Below are positions 22,111 to 30,425 of a stretch of 30,425 nt of DNA, in pieces. A program made the translations under genes and the position numbers. The DNA is from a virus, in IMG/VR virus record IMGVR_UViG_3300021368_001420, positions 1-30,425 of that record; one strand, written 5' to 3'. The notes under the pieces are model-generated. The model worked only from the letters and a program-made list of their open reading frames with translations. It made no database searches and was not told the origin of the DNA. Position 1 is the first letter of the stretch; every line of letters begins with the position of its first letter.

Positions 22111-25100
22111 ATGCCTCTGAATAAATTAGACAATTTTATTAAGAACGTAGAAGGCAGGATACTATACGTTAACCCTGATGATTTAGATTCTACAGATTCT
22201 ATTATTAATGAAGGTAATTCTCTTGCTCGCCCTTTTAAAACGATTCAAAGAGCACTTTTAGAAGCTGCAAGATTCTCATATGTTAAAGGTGCAAATAATG
22301 ATATCATTGAGAAGACAACTATTCTTGTCTTTCCTGGTGAGCACCTAATTGATAACAGACCTGGTTTTGCAATTTATGATAACAATAACTCTGCCTTTGC
22401 TGTAACTAGAGCAGGTGGTGTTGGTGAATTAGCATCCAATCTTCTTTCTTTGGATCTAGATACTAATTTTGATTTAACACAAGAAGATAATATACTTTAT
22501 AAGTTTAATAGTTACTTTGGTGGTATTATTATACCCAGAGGTGTGTCTATTGTTGGTCTAGATTTAAGAAAAACAAAGATTAGACCAAAATATGTACCAA
22601 ATCCAACTGATCCTGGTGTAGATAAAAGTGCTATCTTCAGGCTAACTGGTACTTGTTACTTCTGGCAGTTCTCTTTCTTTGATGGAGATGAATCTAGTTT
22701 TGTTTATACTGATCCTGATAATTTTGGTGATATTAATAGAGCCACTCCTACATTTTCACACCATAAACTAACTTGTTTTGAGTATGTAGATGGTGTTAAT
22801 AATGTTGGCACCTTTGGTCTAACAGACCTTGATATGTATTATAACAAGGTTGCTAATGCATTCAATTCATATCGTGATATTGGTCAGAAATTCCCATCAA
22901 ATCCTGAGGGATTTGCTAAGAGGAATCCAGAATGGGAAATTGTTGGTGCTTTTGCTGCTGACGTAGTTAATATTACCAACATTCAAGCAGGTAATGGTAT
23001 CACTGCGACTGCAATCGTAACTGTTACAACACAAGATCCTCATGGATTGAATGAGGGAACACCAATTAAGATAAGAGGCGTATCTGGAAGTGGTGTGACT
23101 GCACCATATAATATTTCAGTTAAGGTACAAAATACACCAACACCAACTACATTTACATATGTAATACCTGGATTTGATGCTAATCCAACACTAAATCCTG
23201 CTCCGAGTGCTGCTAATGCAACTCTGACGGTTGAAACTGATACTGTTGAAGGTGCATCTCCATATATTTTCAACGTGTCGATGCGTTCTGTATGGGGTAT
23301 GAATGGTCTTCATGCTGATGGTAGAAAAGCATCTGGATTCCGTAGTATCGTTGTAGCTCAGTTCACAGGAATCAGTCTCCAGAAGGATGATCGTGCTTTT
23401 GCAAAGTATGTTCCATCATCGAGAACATATGTTGATGTACCTTTAGGTCTTAACCCAGCAAAAGGTTCAGACCTAGCATCTGGTTCATCACAAACTGATG
23501 CCGACAAGGTTTATCATTTAGATTCTGGTGCAGTATATCGTAGTGGATGGGAAACTACCCACGTTAAAATGTCCAATGATGCAGTCATGCAGATTGTATC
23601 TGTGTTTGCTATTGGATTTAATAAGCATTTTGAAGCTGTAACAGGTGGAGATGCGAGTATTACCAACTCCAACTCAAACTTTGGACAATTATCTTTAATA
23701 TCTGAAGGATTTAAGAAGACAGCATTTGCTAAAGATAATAGAGCATATGTAACATCAATTGTTCCACCAAGAGCTATCACTGGAACAGATGATAAAATTG
23801 AGTGGTTGTCTTTAGATGTTGGTGTAACAACGTCTGTTGGTATTTCTAGTCATCTTTACATTAAAGGATTTACTACGAACGATGGTAAACCTTCAGGTAT
23901 TACTCAAGGATATAGAATTGGTGCTAGATTAAACGATAGACTTTATTTCCAAGGTGGTGCAGGAGCAGGAACAACATTCTCTGCACCAATCTTAATGGTT
24001 GATAATGTTATTGGTGTTGGAACAGGTGCACTAGGAACCACAAGTTCGGTTAAAGAGTTTACCGTAACTGGTGAACCATCAAATAATGACTTTACTATTG
24101 GTCCAAACACTATATTAACTGGTGAAAGTATTCGCATTATAAGTGATGTTGGTGATTTACCAGAGAATATCACAGCACATACAACTTATTATGCTATCAA
24201 CAATGGTGATAATAATACTATTAAGATTGCATCATCCTTTAGAAATGCTATTGAAGGTGAAGCAATTAATGTTTTCAAGGGAACTGATCTTCGTATTTTA
24301 AGTAGAGTTTCTGATAAAGATTCTGGTGATCTTGGTTCACCAATTCAGTTTGATAGTGCTAATGATAACTGGTTTATTCATACCAGTGAAACTAATGACA
24401 TTTACAGTGCCTTTGAGGCAGATGGTGTAGCAGTATATGGTGAATCAACAGATCTGTCTTATGTTCTGAGAACTGCTGATGAAAGAAGTTTAGATGAGAA
24501 ACTCTTTAAAGTTAGAGCAGTTATTCCAAAAGAGACAGCAGATGCTAAAGATCCTGAATCTAGATTTATTATTCAAGAATCTAGTTCTACTAGTCAGTTA
24601 ACGGACGCAGACTTTACTAGAACATCAATTGATTCTTCAGATACTGATTATAATAGAAATCCCAGATTCATTGCTACCTGTACTGAAGATAACAAGACAG
24701 TTACAGTCATTAGTGATCTTCCACACAATTTAAACGTAGACGATACCGTTATTATCCGCAATGTAACTAGTACACAGAACACTGGTGGAACATTTGATTT
24801 AGGATTTAATGGAACATTTACCGTTACTGGTGTCAATGACGCAAATACATTTACTTATTCTTCTACAGATACTGTCGGTGTTGCTCACACCATGGGAGTA
24901 TTTACTAATGATGTAACAGTTAGAGATGTAGATCTCCCAAGATTTGAAAGAAATGATATGCAATCAAACTTGCTTATCTATAGAAATGAGGTTATTTCAC
25001 CATACATTCAAAATCAACAAGATGGTGTTTATCACCTCTATGTGTTGAATGCTAACAACGCTATGGAAGTAGGGTTTACAGATTTAGAATTCAAACAGAA

Positions 25101-27585
25101 ATCTGAAGATCTGTATCCTCAACTAGATCGTGATAATATTGATTCAAACCCAAGAGCAGCAAAAACATATGCTAAGCGTTCACCAATTGGTGACGTAGAA
25201 ACAAATGATCAAAAGAAGAGTGTTACCAGAGAAAGTATTGACTTAGGTCTCACAACATTAGGTCTTGGTTTAGATATTACCACCGTAGAAACAACGGTTG
25301 GAGTTGCAACAATTACAACTTCTAGAGAGCATGGTCTTGCTTCAATTGTAACTGGTACAATTACACCTGGCGCTACTTATAATAATGGAACTTATCAGAA
25401 TGTAAAACTTCTTGTTGGTTCTCAAACAGGAACTTGGCAAGGTGCTACCGCTAGAGTTGTAGTCTCAGGTGGTGCTGTTGATTCTGTTGAAATAATTAGT
25501 CCTGGTTCTGGTCATGGTGCTTCCTCACTATTCTTTGATGAAACTGTAATTGGTGCTGGTGACGGAAATGCAAGATATGTAGTTACTGCTGCTGGTATAT
25601 CAAGTGCTCTTGGTAGTGTAGTTCAAATCACTGGTGATGGAACAGTTGATGATGGATATTACAGAATTACTGCTATTCCTTCTTCTACAAAGGTTGCTCT
25701 TGCTAGAACAACTGGTGATGATACCATTCTTACCTCACAATATGCTCTGTTGATTGCTCCTTCATCAGAAATCACAACTGAAAATTACAATGAGATAACA
25801 GGTATTTCAACATTCATCACATCTACACCTCACGGATTACTGTCTGGTAATAGTTTCCAAGTTAATGACAGCAATAATAACAATCTTGGTTCTTACTTAG
25901 TTAATTCTAAAGTAAGTGCTACTGAGTTTAATGCTATCACCAATCGTGATCTCAGTTCTGCAAATGGAAGAATTCTTAAGCAAGGATTATCCGCTAATGA
26001 TGCAGTTTCTGATGTAAGTGAGGAGAATCTTGGAAACAGGATGATGACTTTCTTTGATGATGAGTCATTTACATTATCTGCTGATGTTACTGAAGATGCT
26101 ACAGCAATTACATTTACTTCTTCTGGTATTGGAACTGGATTAAGAATGCCTTTAGGTTCTTATCTCCAGATTGATAGTGAGATTGTAAGAGTAGCAAGTA
26201 ATAATAATGATGCTTCTGCTACTGTAATTCGTGGTGTATTAGCAACTGAACAAGAGAGTCACACTGCTAATTCGAGAATCACCAAAGTTAAGATGATTCC
26301 CGTTGAGTTCAGAAGACCATCTATTCTTCGTGCTTCTGGTCACACCTTTGAATATCTTGGTTATGGTCCTGGTAACTATTCAACTGGTCTTCCACAAGTT
26401 CAGGTTAGATCTCTCTCTGAAAGAGAAGAGTTACTGTCTCAAGCACAAGAAAGATCCTCCGGTGTTGTTGTTTACACTGGTATGAACAACAGAGGTGACT
26501 TCTACGTTGGTAACAGCAAGAAGTCAGCACAGACTGGTGAAGAGACTACATTCGATACTCCAATTAACACTGTAACTGGTGAAGATCCAAGTTCCAATAG
26601 TGTTGTATTTGATGAGGTAACTATTAAAGAAAGGTTGCTGGTTGAGGGTGGTGATTCTGGTCAGGTTCTCTCACAGTTTGATGGTCCTGTTACCTTCACG
26701 AAGAATGTTAGAGTTAAGAACAATGTAACTGTTGACGATACTTTAACTGTTATCAACAAGTTTAGAATGCCTGTTGGTAGCGATGGTGCTGATATTAAGA
26801 ATATTCAGATTGGAGTTTCCAGTGTTGGTGAAATTGATACATCAGAAGGTGACTTGATCCTTGATGCTGCTACTAATAAAGTTATCATCGATGCTGATCT
26901 AAATGTTTCTGGAGACAGTTTCTTTGAAGGTGATGTTAAGGTTGGTGGTAATCTTGAAGTTGTTGGTGTTACAACCTTTAAAGATGATGTTCGTATTGAA
27001 AACGATCTGTATGTAGATGGTGATGTCATTGTTCCTCCAGGTAAAACTATCACTGGAGATCTAGTTGGAACAGCAACTACATCAGAAAAGGTTCACGTTA
27101 CTGCAACTGAAAGCAATTCTGCACACTTCATTACTTTTGTTGATGCTGCTACTACTGAAACTACTAATGGTAGAGACATTAGAGTTAGCCCACACTTCTA
27201 TCTTGAACCAACTACGAGTGCAGCAACTGCTGATTTCTTTGTTAGAGGTGACTTTACTGCATTTGCCGCTGCTGCATCTGATGATAGACTGAAGACTAAC
27301 AAAGAGACTATCACCAATGCTCTTGAAAAGGTACTTTCGCTTAGTGGATTTACTTATAATTGGAATGGACTTGCGGTAGATCTTGGATTTGTCGCTGAAG
27401 AGCAACAGGTTGGTATTTCGGCACAACAAGTTCAGGCAGTTCTACCTGAAGCAGTGAAGGAAAGATCACTTGATGATGAAACTATTTTGACTGTTAAGTA
27501 TGAAAAACTGGTTCCTCTACTCATTGAAGCCATTAAAGAACTAAATCTTAAGGTTGAAAAACTAGAGGATAAACTTAAGGCATAA
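22111..27585 (+). CDS. Giant tail fibre with beta-helix, HGL modules and C-terminal S74 autoprocessing domain
   Basis: This protein has 1,824 residues. Residues about 15-550 look like a right-handed beta-helix (ILYVNPDDLDSTDSIINEG, ARPFKTIQRALLEAARF, TTILVFPGEHLIDN, GIIIPRGVSIVGLDLRKTKI). Beta modules with PHGL / PHNL / EHGL motifs recur through the middle. Residues about 1395-1560 (SHTANSRITKV, GHTFEYLGYG, NNRGDFYVGNSKK) match the C-terminal module of the 864-aa fibre. Shaft repeats (VTVDDTLTV, EGDVKVGGNLEVVGVTTF) follow. Residues 1723-1824 are a Peptidase_S74 / endosialidase intramolecular chaperone: SDDRLKTN with the nucleophile Ser1723, GFVAEEQQV and a coiled-coil C-terminus. The chaperone should cleave itself off before Ser1723, leaving a mature trimeric fibre of 1,722 residues. 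Confidence 0.85.
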   Translation: MPLNKLDNFIKNVEGRILYVNPDDLDSTDSIINEGNSLARPFKTIQRALLEAARFSYVKGANNDIIEKTTILVFPGEHLIDNRPGFAIYDNNNSAFAVTRAGGVGELASNLLSLDLDTNFDLTQEDNILYKFNSYFGGIIIPRGVSIVGLDLRKTKIRPKYVPNPTDPGVDKSAIFRLTGTCYFWQFSFFDGDESSFVYTDPDNFGDINRATPTFSHHKLTCFEYVDGVNNVGTFGLTDLDMYYNKVANAFNSYRDIGQKFPSNPEGFAKRNPEWEIVGAFAADVVNITNIQAGNGITATAIVTVTTQDPHGLNEGTPIKIRGVSGSGVTAPYNISVKVQNTPTPTTFTYVIPGFDANPTLNPAPSAANATLTVETDTVEGASPYIFNVSMRSVWGMNGLHADGRKASGFRSIVVAQFTGISLQKDDRAFAKYVPSSRTYVDVPLGLNPAKGSDLASGSSQTDADKVYHLDSGAVYRSGWETTHVKMSNDAVMQIVSVFAIGFNKHFEAVTGGDASITNSNSNFGQLSLISEGFKKTAFAKDNRAYVTSIVPPRAITGTDDKIEWLSLDVGVTTSVGISSHLYIKGFTTNDGKPSGITQGYRIGARLNDRLYFQGGAGAGTTFSAPILMVDNVIGVGTGALGTTSSVKEFTVTGEPSNNDFTIGPNTILTGESIRIISDVGDLPENITAHTTYYAINNGDNNTIKIASSFRNAIEGEAINVFKGTDLRILSRVSDKDSGDLGSPIQFDSANDNWFIHTSETNDIYSAFEADGVAVYGESTDLSYVLRTADERSLDEKLFKVRAVIPKETADAKDPESRFIIQESSSTSQLTDADFTRTSIDSSDTDYNRNPRFIATCTEDNKTVTVISDLPHNLNVDDTVIIRNVTSTQNTGGTFDLGFNGTFTVTGVNDANTFTYSSTDTVGVAHTMGVFTNDVTVRDVDLPRFERNDMQSNLLIYRNEVISPYIQNQQDGVYHLYVLNANNAMEVGFTDLEFKQKSEDLYPQLDRDNIDSNPRAAKTYAKRSPIGDVETNDQKKSVTRESIDLGLTTLGLGLDITTVETTVGVATITTSREHGLASIVTGTITPGATYNNGTYQNVKLLVGSQTGTWQGATARVVVSGGAVDSVEIISPGSGHGASSLFFDETVIGAGDGNARYVVTAAGISSALGSVVQITGDGTVDDGYYRITAIPSSTKVALARTTGDDTILTSQYALLIAPSSEITTENYNEITGISTFITSTPHGLLSGNSFQVNDSNNNNLGSYLVNSKVSATEFNAITNRDLSSANGRILKQGLSANDAVSDVSEENLGNRMMTFFDDESFTLSADVTEDATAITFTSSGIGTGLRMPLGSYLQIDSEIVRVASNNNDASATVIRGVLATEQESHTANSRITKVKMIPVEFRRPSILRASGHTFEYLGYGPGNYSTGLPQVQVRSLSEREELLSQAQERSSGVVVYTGMNNRGDFYVGNSKKSAQTGEETTFDTPINTVTGEDPSSNSVVFDEVTIKERLLVEGGDSGQVLSQFDGPVTFTKNVRVKNNVTVDDTLTVINKFRMPVGSDGADIKNIQIGVSSVGEIDTSEGDLILDAATNKVIIDADLNVSGDSFFEGDVKVGGNLEVVGVTTFKDDVRIENDLYVDGDVIVPPGKTITGDLVGTATTSEKVHVTATESNSAHFITFVDAATTETTNGRDIRVSPHFYLEPTTSAATADFFVRGDFTAFAAAASDDRLKTNKETITNALEKVLSLSGFTYNWNGLAVDLGFVAEEQQVGISAQQVQAVLPEAVKERSLDDETILTVKYEKLVPLLIEAIKELNLKVEKLEDKLKA

Positions 27586-27588
27586 ATA
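27581..27588 (+). promoter_or_regulatory. Late promoter-like element CATAAATA before the last fibre gene
   Basis: It overlaps the stop codon of the 1,824-aa gene and lies 17 bp upstream of the ATG at 27606, the same arrangement as at 22071-22078. Confidence 0.55.
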
Positions 27589-27605
27589 ACTAAAAACTTG
27601 CATCG

Positions 27606-30425
27606 ATGGCAAATTATAATAAGTCATTTAACTTTAAAAACGGTGTTCAGGTTGATACTGATAACTTTTTAGTTAATCAAAACGGTTTAGTTGGAATTGG
27701 TAGTACATCTCCCTCTGAATTTCTAGATGTTGTAGGAAACACAAAAGTTAGTGGTTTAACGACCACAAATCTACTTTATGCAGGTATTGGTACCGTTTCA
27801 AATTTTGGTGCGACGGATGCTGAAATAACCAACTTGGAAGTTACTTCACTCACAATTGGTGGAGTAACTGCTTCAGAATTAATTGGTTTTTCAACAGCAG
27901 CTTGGATAACTGGTAGAGCATATCCAGATTCAAATCCGCTATCAGGGTTAACAACAACTTCCAATATTGGTATTGGTACAACTCAGGCATTACAAGATTA
28001 TGAGTTCTTAGTTGTTGGTAGTCCTGAACTTAACCAAGATGGATTTACAATTAATGTTCACGGTGAAGTCAGAGCTTCTGGTATTATAACTGCTGCTGGA
28101 TTCTCTGGAGTAGGTGAAAACCTTACTACTTTAAATGCTTCCAACATTTCTTCTGGAACTCTTAATAATGATAGACTTCCACAAGATATTACTGTTAGTG
28201 GAAACATTAGAGCAGACGGTGCAACTGGATTTATAGGTATTGCTAACACAGCAAGAAGTTTAACTGATACACCAGACATTGCAGTTAATGATATTACAGC
28301 ATCTTCAGTTAGTGGTGCAGCAGCGACATTTACAAGTTTAGATCTTAGTGATGGTGTTATAACTGATGTAGATAGTATTGAGTTAAATACTGGTTCTATC
28401 ACTGGTGTTAGTAACATCAGTGCTATGGGGTACATCTCTGGTATCACCACGATGGATGTTGGTGGTATTGAGTTAAGAGATAGTGGACCTATTAGTGGAA
28501 TTGGAACTTTAACAGCAGTCAGAATTGTCACAACAACTGCTAACGTAGGACATGCTACTGTTACCGATGTTCTGCATTTAGATAGTGCTAACATTGGTAT
28601 TGGAACAGATACTCCAACATCAGACATTCAAATTGTTGAAGCATCTGGTGCTAAGATTGAAGTTACTTCACTAACAGGTGAATCTTCTATTGAACTAGGA
28701 CAGAATGTTGGTGGTGGTAATAGCACAGCAACCATTCGGTTTGGAAGTCAGGATGGTACATTTGATATTCTGAATAATGATAGTGGCGACATCCGCATGG
28801 TTTTGGATGCGACACCTGCAGGTATTAACACCGGTAATTTTAACTGGTATTACAATTCAACTGCAAATACTCCATTAATGTCTCTCTCCTATGAGGGTAC
28901 ATTGGGTGTTAATGATACAGCACCATCTGAGACAGTTTCTGTTGGTGGTGGACTTACTGCATCAGGTAACTCTTTCTTTGGTGCAGATGTAACTGTAAAA
29001 GGTGATTTAACAGCAAATAATATAAGCGGTGATGGATCTAGTATTACAAATTTAAATATACCTAATCCATTACCAAGAAGAATTTATGCACCTGCAGGTA
29101 TTACTACTGTAGGACAGTTACATGTTTACGATTCAGTATATGATCGTTCAACGCCAACTACTGGAATTTCATCCGTTGGTATTAATACAACTGTTCCTGT
29201 AGCAGGATTAGATGTTAGAAAGGCAGACGCTATTCTCAGTAGGGTTGCTATTGGTGTTACAAATAATGTAGAGAGCTTTACGTCTAGAGATTGTATACAA
29301 GTTTATTATAAGGATCAAAGTTTCTTTGGTGGGAATATTAGACTTTTTGCTCGTCCAGGTGAGTCAGTAGCTGCTAATGGTGGTGGTGCTATTGTAGCTG
29401 GTAGAGAATACCCTAGATCTGTATTTGATCTGGGTGATGCTGCTGCTGCTGGAGGACTGGCTGGAGCTGGATATTCTGGTGGTTGCTTCATTCCTCCTAA
29501 AATTACAACTGCTCAAAGAGATACACTACAAGATCAGACAATTGTTCCAGTAGTTAGTACAGCATCAACTGTTGTTGGTTCATTTATATTCAATACTGAT
29601 CTTAATCAGTTCCAAGGATATACTGGAGCTGGTTGGACTTCTCTTGCTGTTGATGCACAGGGAACATACACTGATGGTGCTGTCGATGCTCACCTAAACA
29701 CTGGAACTGCTACTGCAAATCAAGTTTTAAGTTGGACTGGATCTGATTATGATTGGGTTGCACAAACTGGTGGTAGTGGATCTATTGCTGGTATCAATAC
29801 TGAGTTTACATCATTCTTTAATCAGATTAGTGCTTCTGGAATTGTTACAGCATCACAATTCCGCAGAACTGGTGGAACATCAAACGAGTTCTTAAAAGCT
29901 GATGGCAGTGTTGATAGTTCAACATATGCTACAACTGCTGCTGTTGGATTAGCAACTAATGGTTTACTAGACAACGCTGGAGTTGATTCTCACCTGAATA
30001 CAGGAAGTGCTAGTAATGAAGAAGTTCTAAGTTGGAATGGTTCTGATTACGAATGGGTTAGCAATTCTGTTAGCGACACAGGCATTAGTACAACAGGTGA
30101 TTCATTCTTTAATAACGTCAATATCTCAGGCATTACTACCATTGGTATTGCTTCAGTTAGATCATTAAAGGTTGGTCCTGATAACACTATTGTAGGACCC
30201 GATGGACAACTTGCTGTAGTCAATACTACGGGTACAGCATCACTGACTGTTGGGCAGAATGTTGATGGTAGTGGACAACAACATCTTGGCGTTCAGTATG
30301 GTAATAATGAAGCATTGGTATTCACCTCTAATGGTGATATGCGCTTCGTTGTTGATGGTGCTGGTAGTGGAGCGGTCCCTGTTGCACAACAAGGAAGCAT
30401 TGAATTTGGATCTAATGGTAATTTT
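27606..30425 (+). CDS. Long repetitive tail fibre (partial, open at right edge)
   Basis: The frame is open from ATG 27606 (MANYNKSFNFKNGVQVDTDN) to the window end, giving 940 residues with no stop. The protein is made of short-strand fibre repeats: GLVGIGSTSPSEFLDVVGNT, ASGIITAAGFSGVGENLTTLNAS, NIGIGTDTPTSDIQI, ELGQNVGGGNSTATIRFG. A pair of modules starting at residues 693 and 793 reads VDAHLNTGTATANQVLSWTG and VDSHLNTGSASNEEVLSWNG. These motifs recur in trimeric shafts of cyanophage fibres and are shared with the other fibre genes here. The C-terminal domain, where an S74 chaperone or receptor-binding tip might lie, is outside the window. Antisense frames inside it are shadows. Confidence 0.8.
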   Translation, partial: MANYNKSFNFKNGVQVDTDNFLVNQNGLVGIGSTSPSEFLDVVGNTKVSGLTTTNLLYAGIGTVSNFGATDAEITNLEVTSLTIGGVTASELIGFSTAAWITGRAYPDSNPLSGLTTTSNIGIGTTQALQDYEFLVVGSPELNQDGFTINVHGEVRASGIITAAGFSGVGENLTTLNASNISSGTLNNDRLPQDITVSGNIRADGATGFIGIANTARSLTDTPDIAVNDITASSVSGAAATFTSLDLSDGVITDVDSIELNTGSITGVSNISAMGYISGITTMDVGGIELRDSGPISGIGTLTAVRIVTTTANVGHATVTDVLHLDSANIGIGTDTPTSDIQIVEASGAKIEVTSLTGESSIELGQNVGGGNSTATIRFGSQDGTFDILNNDSGDIRMVLDATPAGINTGNFNWYYNSTANTPLMSLSYEGTLGVNDTAPSETVSVGGGLTASGNSFFGADVTVKGDLTANNISGDGSSITNLNIPNPLPRRIYAPAGITTVGQLHVYDSVYDRSTPTTGISSVGINTTVPVAGLDVRKADAILSRVAIGVTNNVESFTSRDCIQVYYKDQSFFGGNIRLFARPGESVAANGGGAIVAGREYPRSVFDLGDAAAAGGLAGAGYSGGCFIPPKITTAQRDTLQDQTIVPVVSTASTVVGSFIFNTDLNQFQGYTGAGWTSLAVDAQGTYTDGAVDAHLNTGTATANQVLSWTGSDYDWVAQTGGSGSIAGINTEFTSFFNQISASGIVTASQFRRTGGTSNEFLKADGSVDSSTYATTAAVGLATNGLLDNAGVDSHLNTGSASNEEVLSWNGSDYEWVSNSVSDTGISTTGDSFFNNVNISGITTIGIASVRSLKVGPDNTIVGPDGQLAVVNTTGTASLTVGQNVDGSGQQHLGVQYGNNEALVFTSNGDMRFVVDGAGSGAVPVAQQGSIEFGSNGNF

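Noticed and set aside
28058-28627. Minus-strand 189-aa ORF
   Set aside because: It lies fully inside the last fibre gene, is opposite to all transcription here, and has a composition expected from the antisense of Thr/Gly/Ser-rich codons.

Overview
The window is a late structural region of a T4-type (myovirus) phage, most likely a marine cyanophage infecting Prochlorococcus or Synechococcus. The evidence is a set of recognisable T4 baseplate and head-completion proteins (gp4, gp48/gp54-like tail-tube-fold proteins, gp26, gp51-like, gp27, gp5), AT-rich DNA, T4-type late promoter elements (NATAAATA / CTAAATA), and a long array of collagen-like and beta-structured fibre genes of the kind seen in cyanomyoviruses. 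No host marker or photosynthesis gene lies in the window, so the host is an inference; a related marine T4-like phage of another host (for example SAR11) is not excluded.

Layout. (1) 1-1374, minus strand: gp4-like head-completion nuclease, a small gp53-like baseplate protein, and the start of a gp48-like tail-tube cap, which runs off the left edge. (2) 1375-1413: a short divergent promoter region with one CTAAATA element per strand. (3) 1414-10062, plus strand: gp54-like tube initiator, gp26, a 57-aa gp51-like ORF, two paralogous hub/tape-measure-like proteins (the second carrying GH104 lytic transglycosylase and M23-like domains), gp27, gp5 without a lysozyme domain, and a separate beta-helical spike protein. 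(4) 10064-20426: six adhesin or fibre genes, including two collagen-like genes, a beta-propeller/LamG protein and a second ConA-like protein. (5) 20427-22075: an accessory cassette headed by a near-consensus sigma-70 promoter, with a small unknown gene, a 2-oxoglutarate/Fe(II) oxygenase, a Phd/YefM-like orphan antitoxin, three tRNA genes (anticodons UAU, CAU, UAA) and a 106-aa unknown. (6) 22111-30425: a 1,824-aa fibre ending in an S74 autoprocessing chaperone domain, then a very long repetitive fibre open at the right edge.

How it works together. The left part supplies the baseplate hub, tube-initiation complex and cell-wall-piercing parts. The fibre genes supply host recognition. The cassette between the fibre blocks looks like an early-expressed insertion into a late operon.

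The most interesting signal is a T_TTT_TTC slippery heptamer at the very end of gp26. A -1 slip there would fuse gp26 to the 57-aa ORF just upstream of the putative tape-measure gene, which is the arrangement of the lambda G/GT tail-assembly chaperones. Also notable are the separation of lysozyme and needle functions from gp5, an M23-like domain that keeps its zinc ligands but lacks both catalytic histidines, and a UUA-reading tRNA with a short variable arm.
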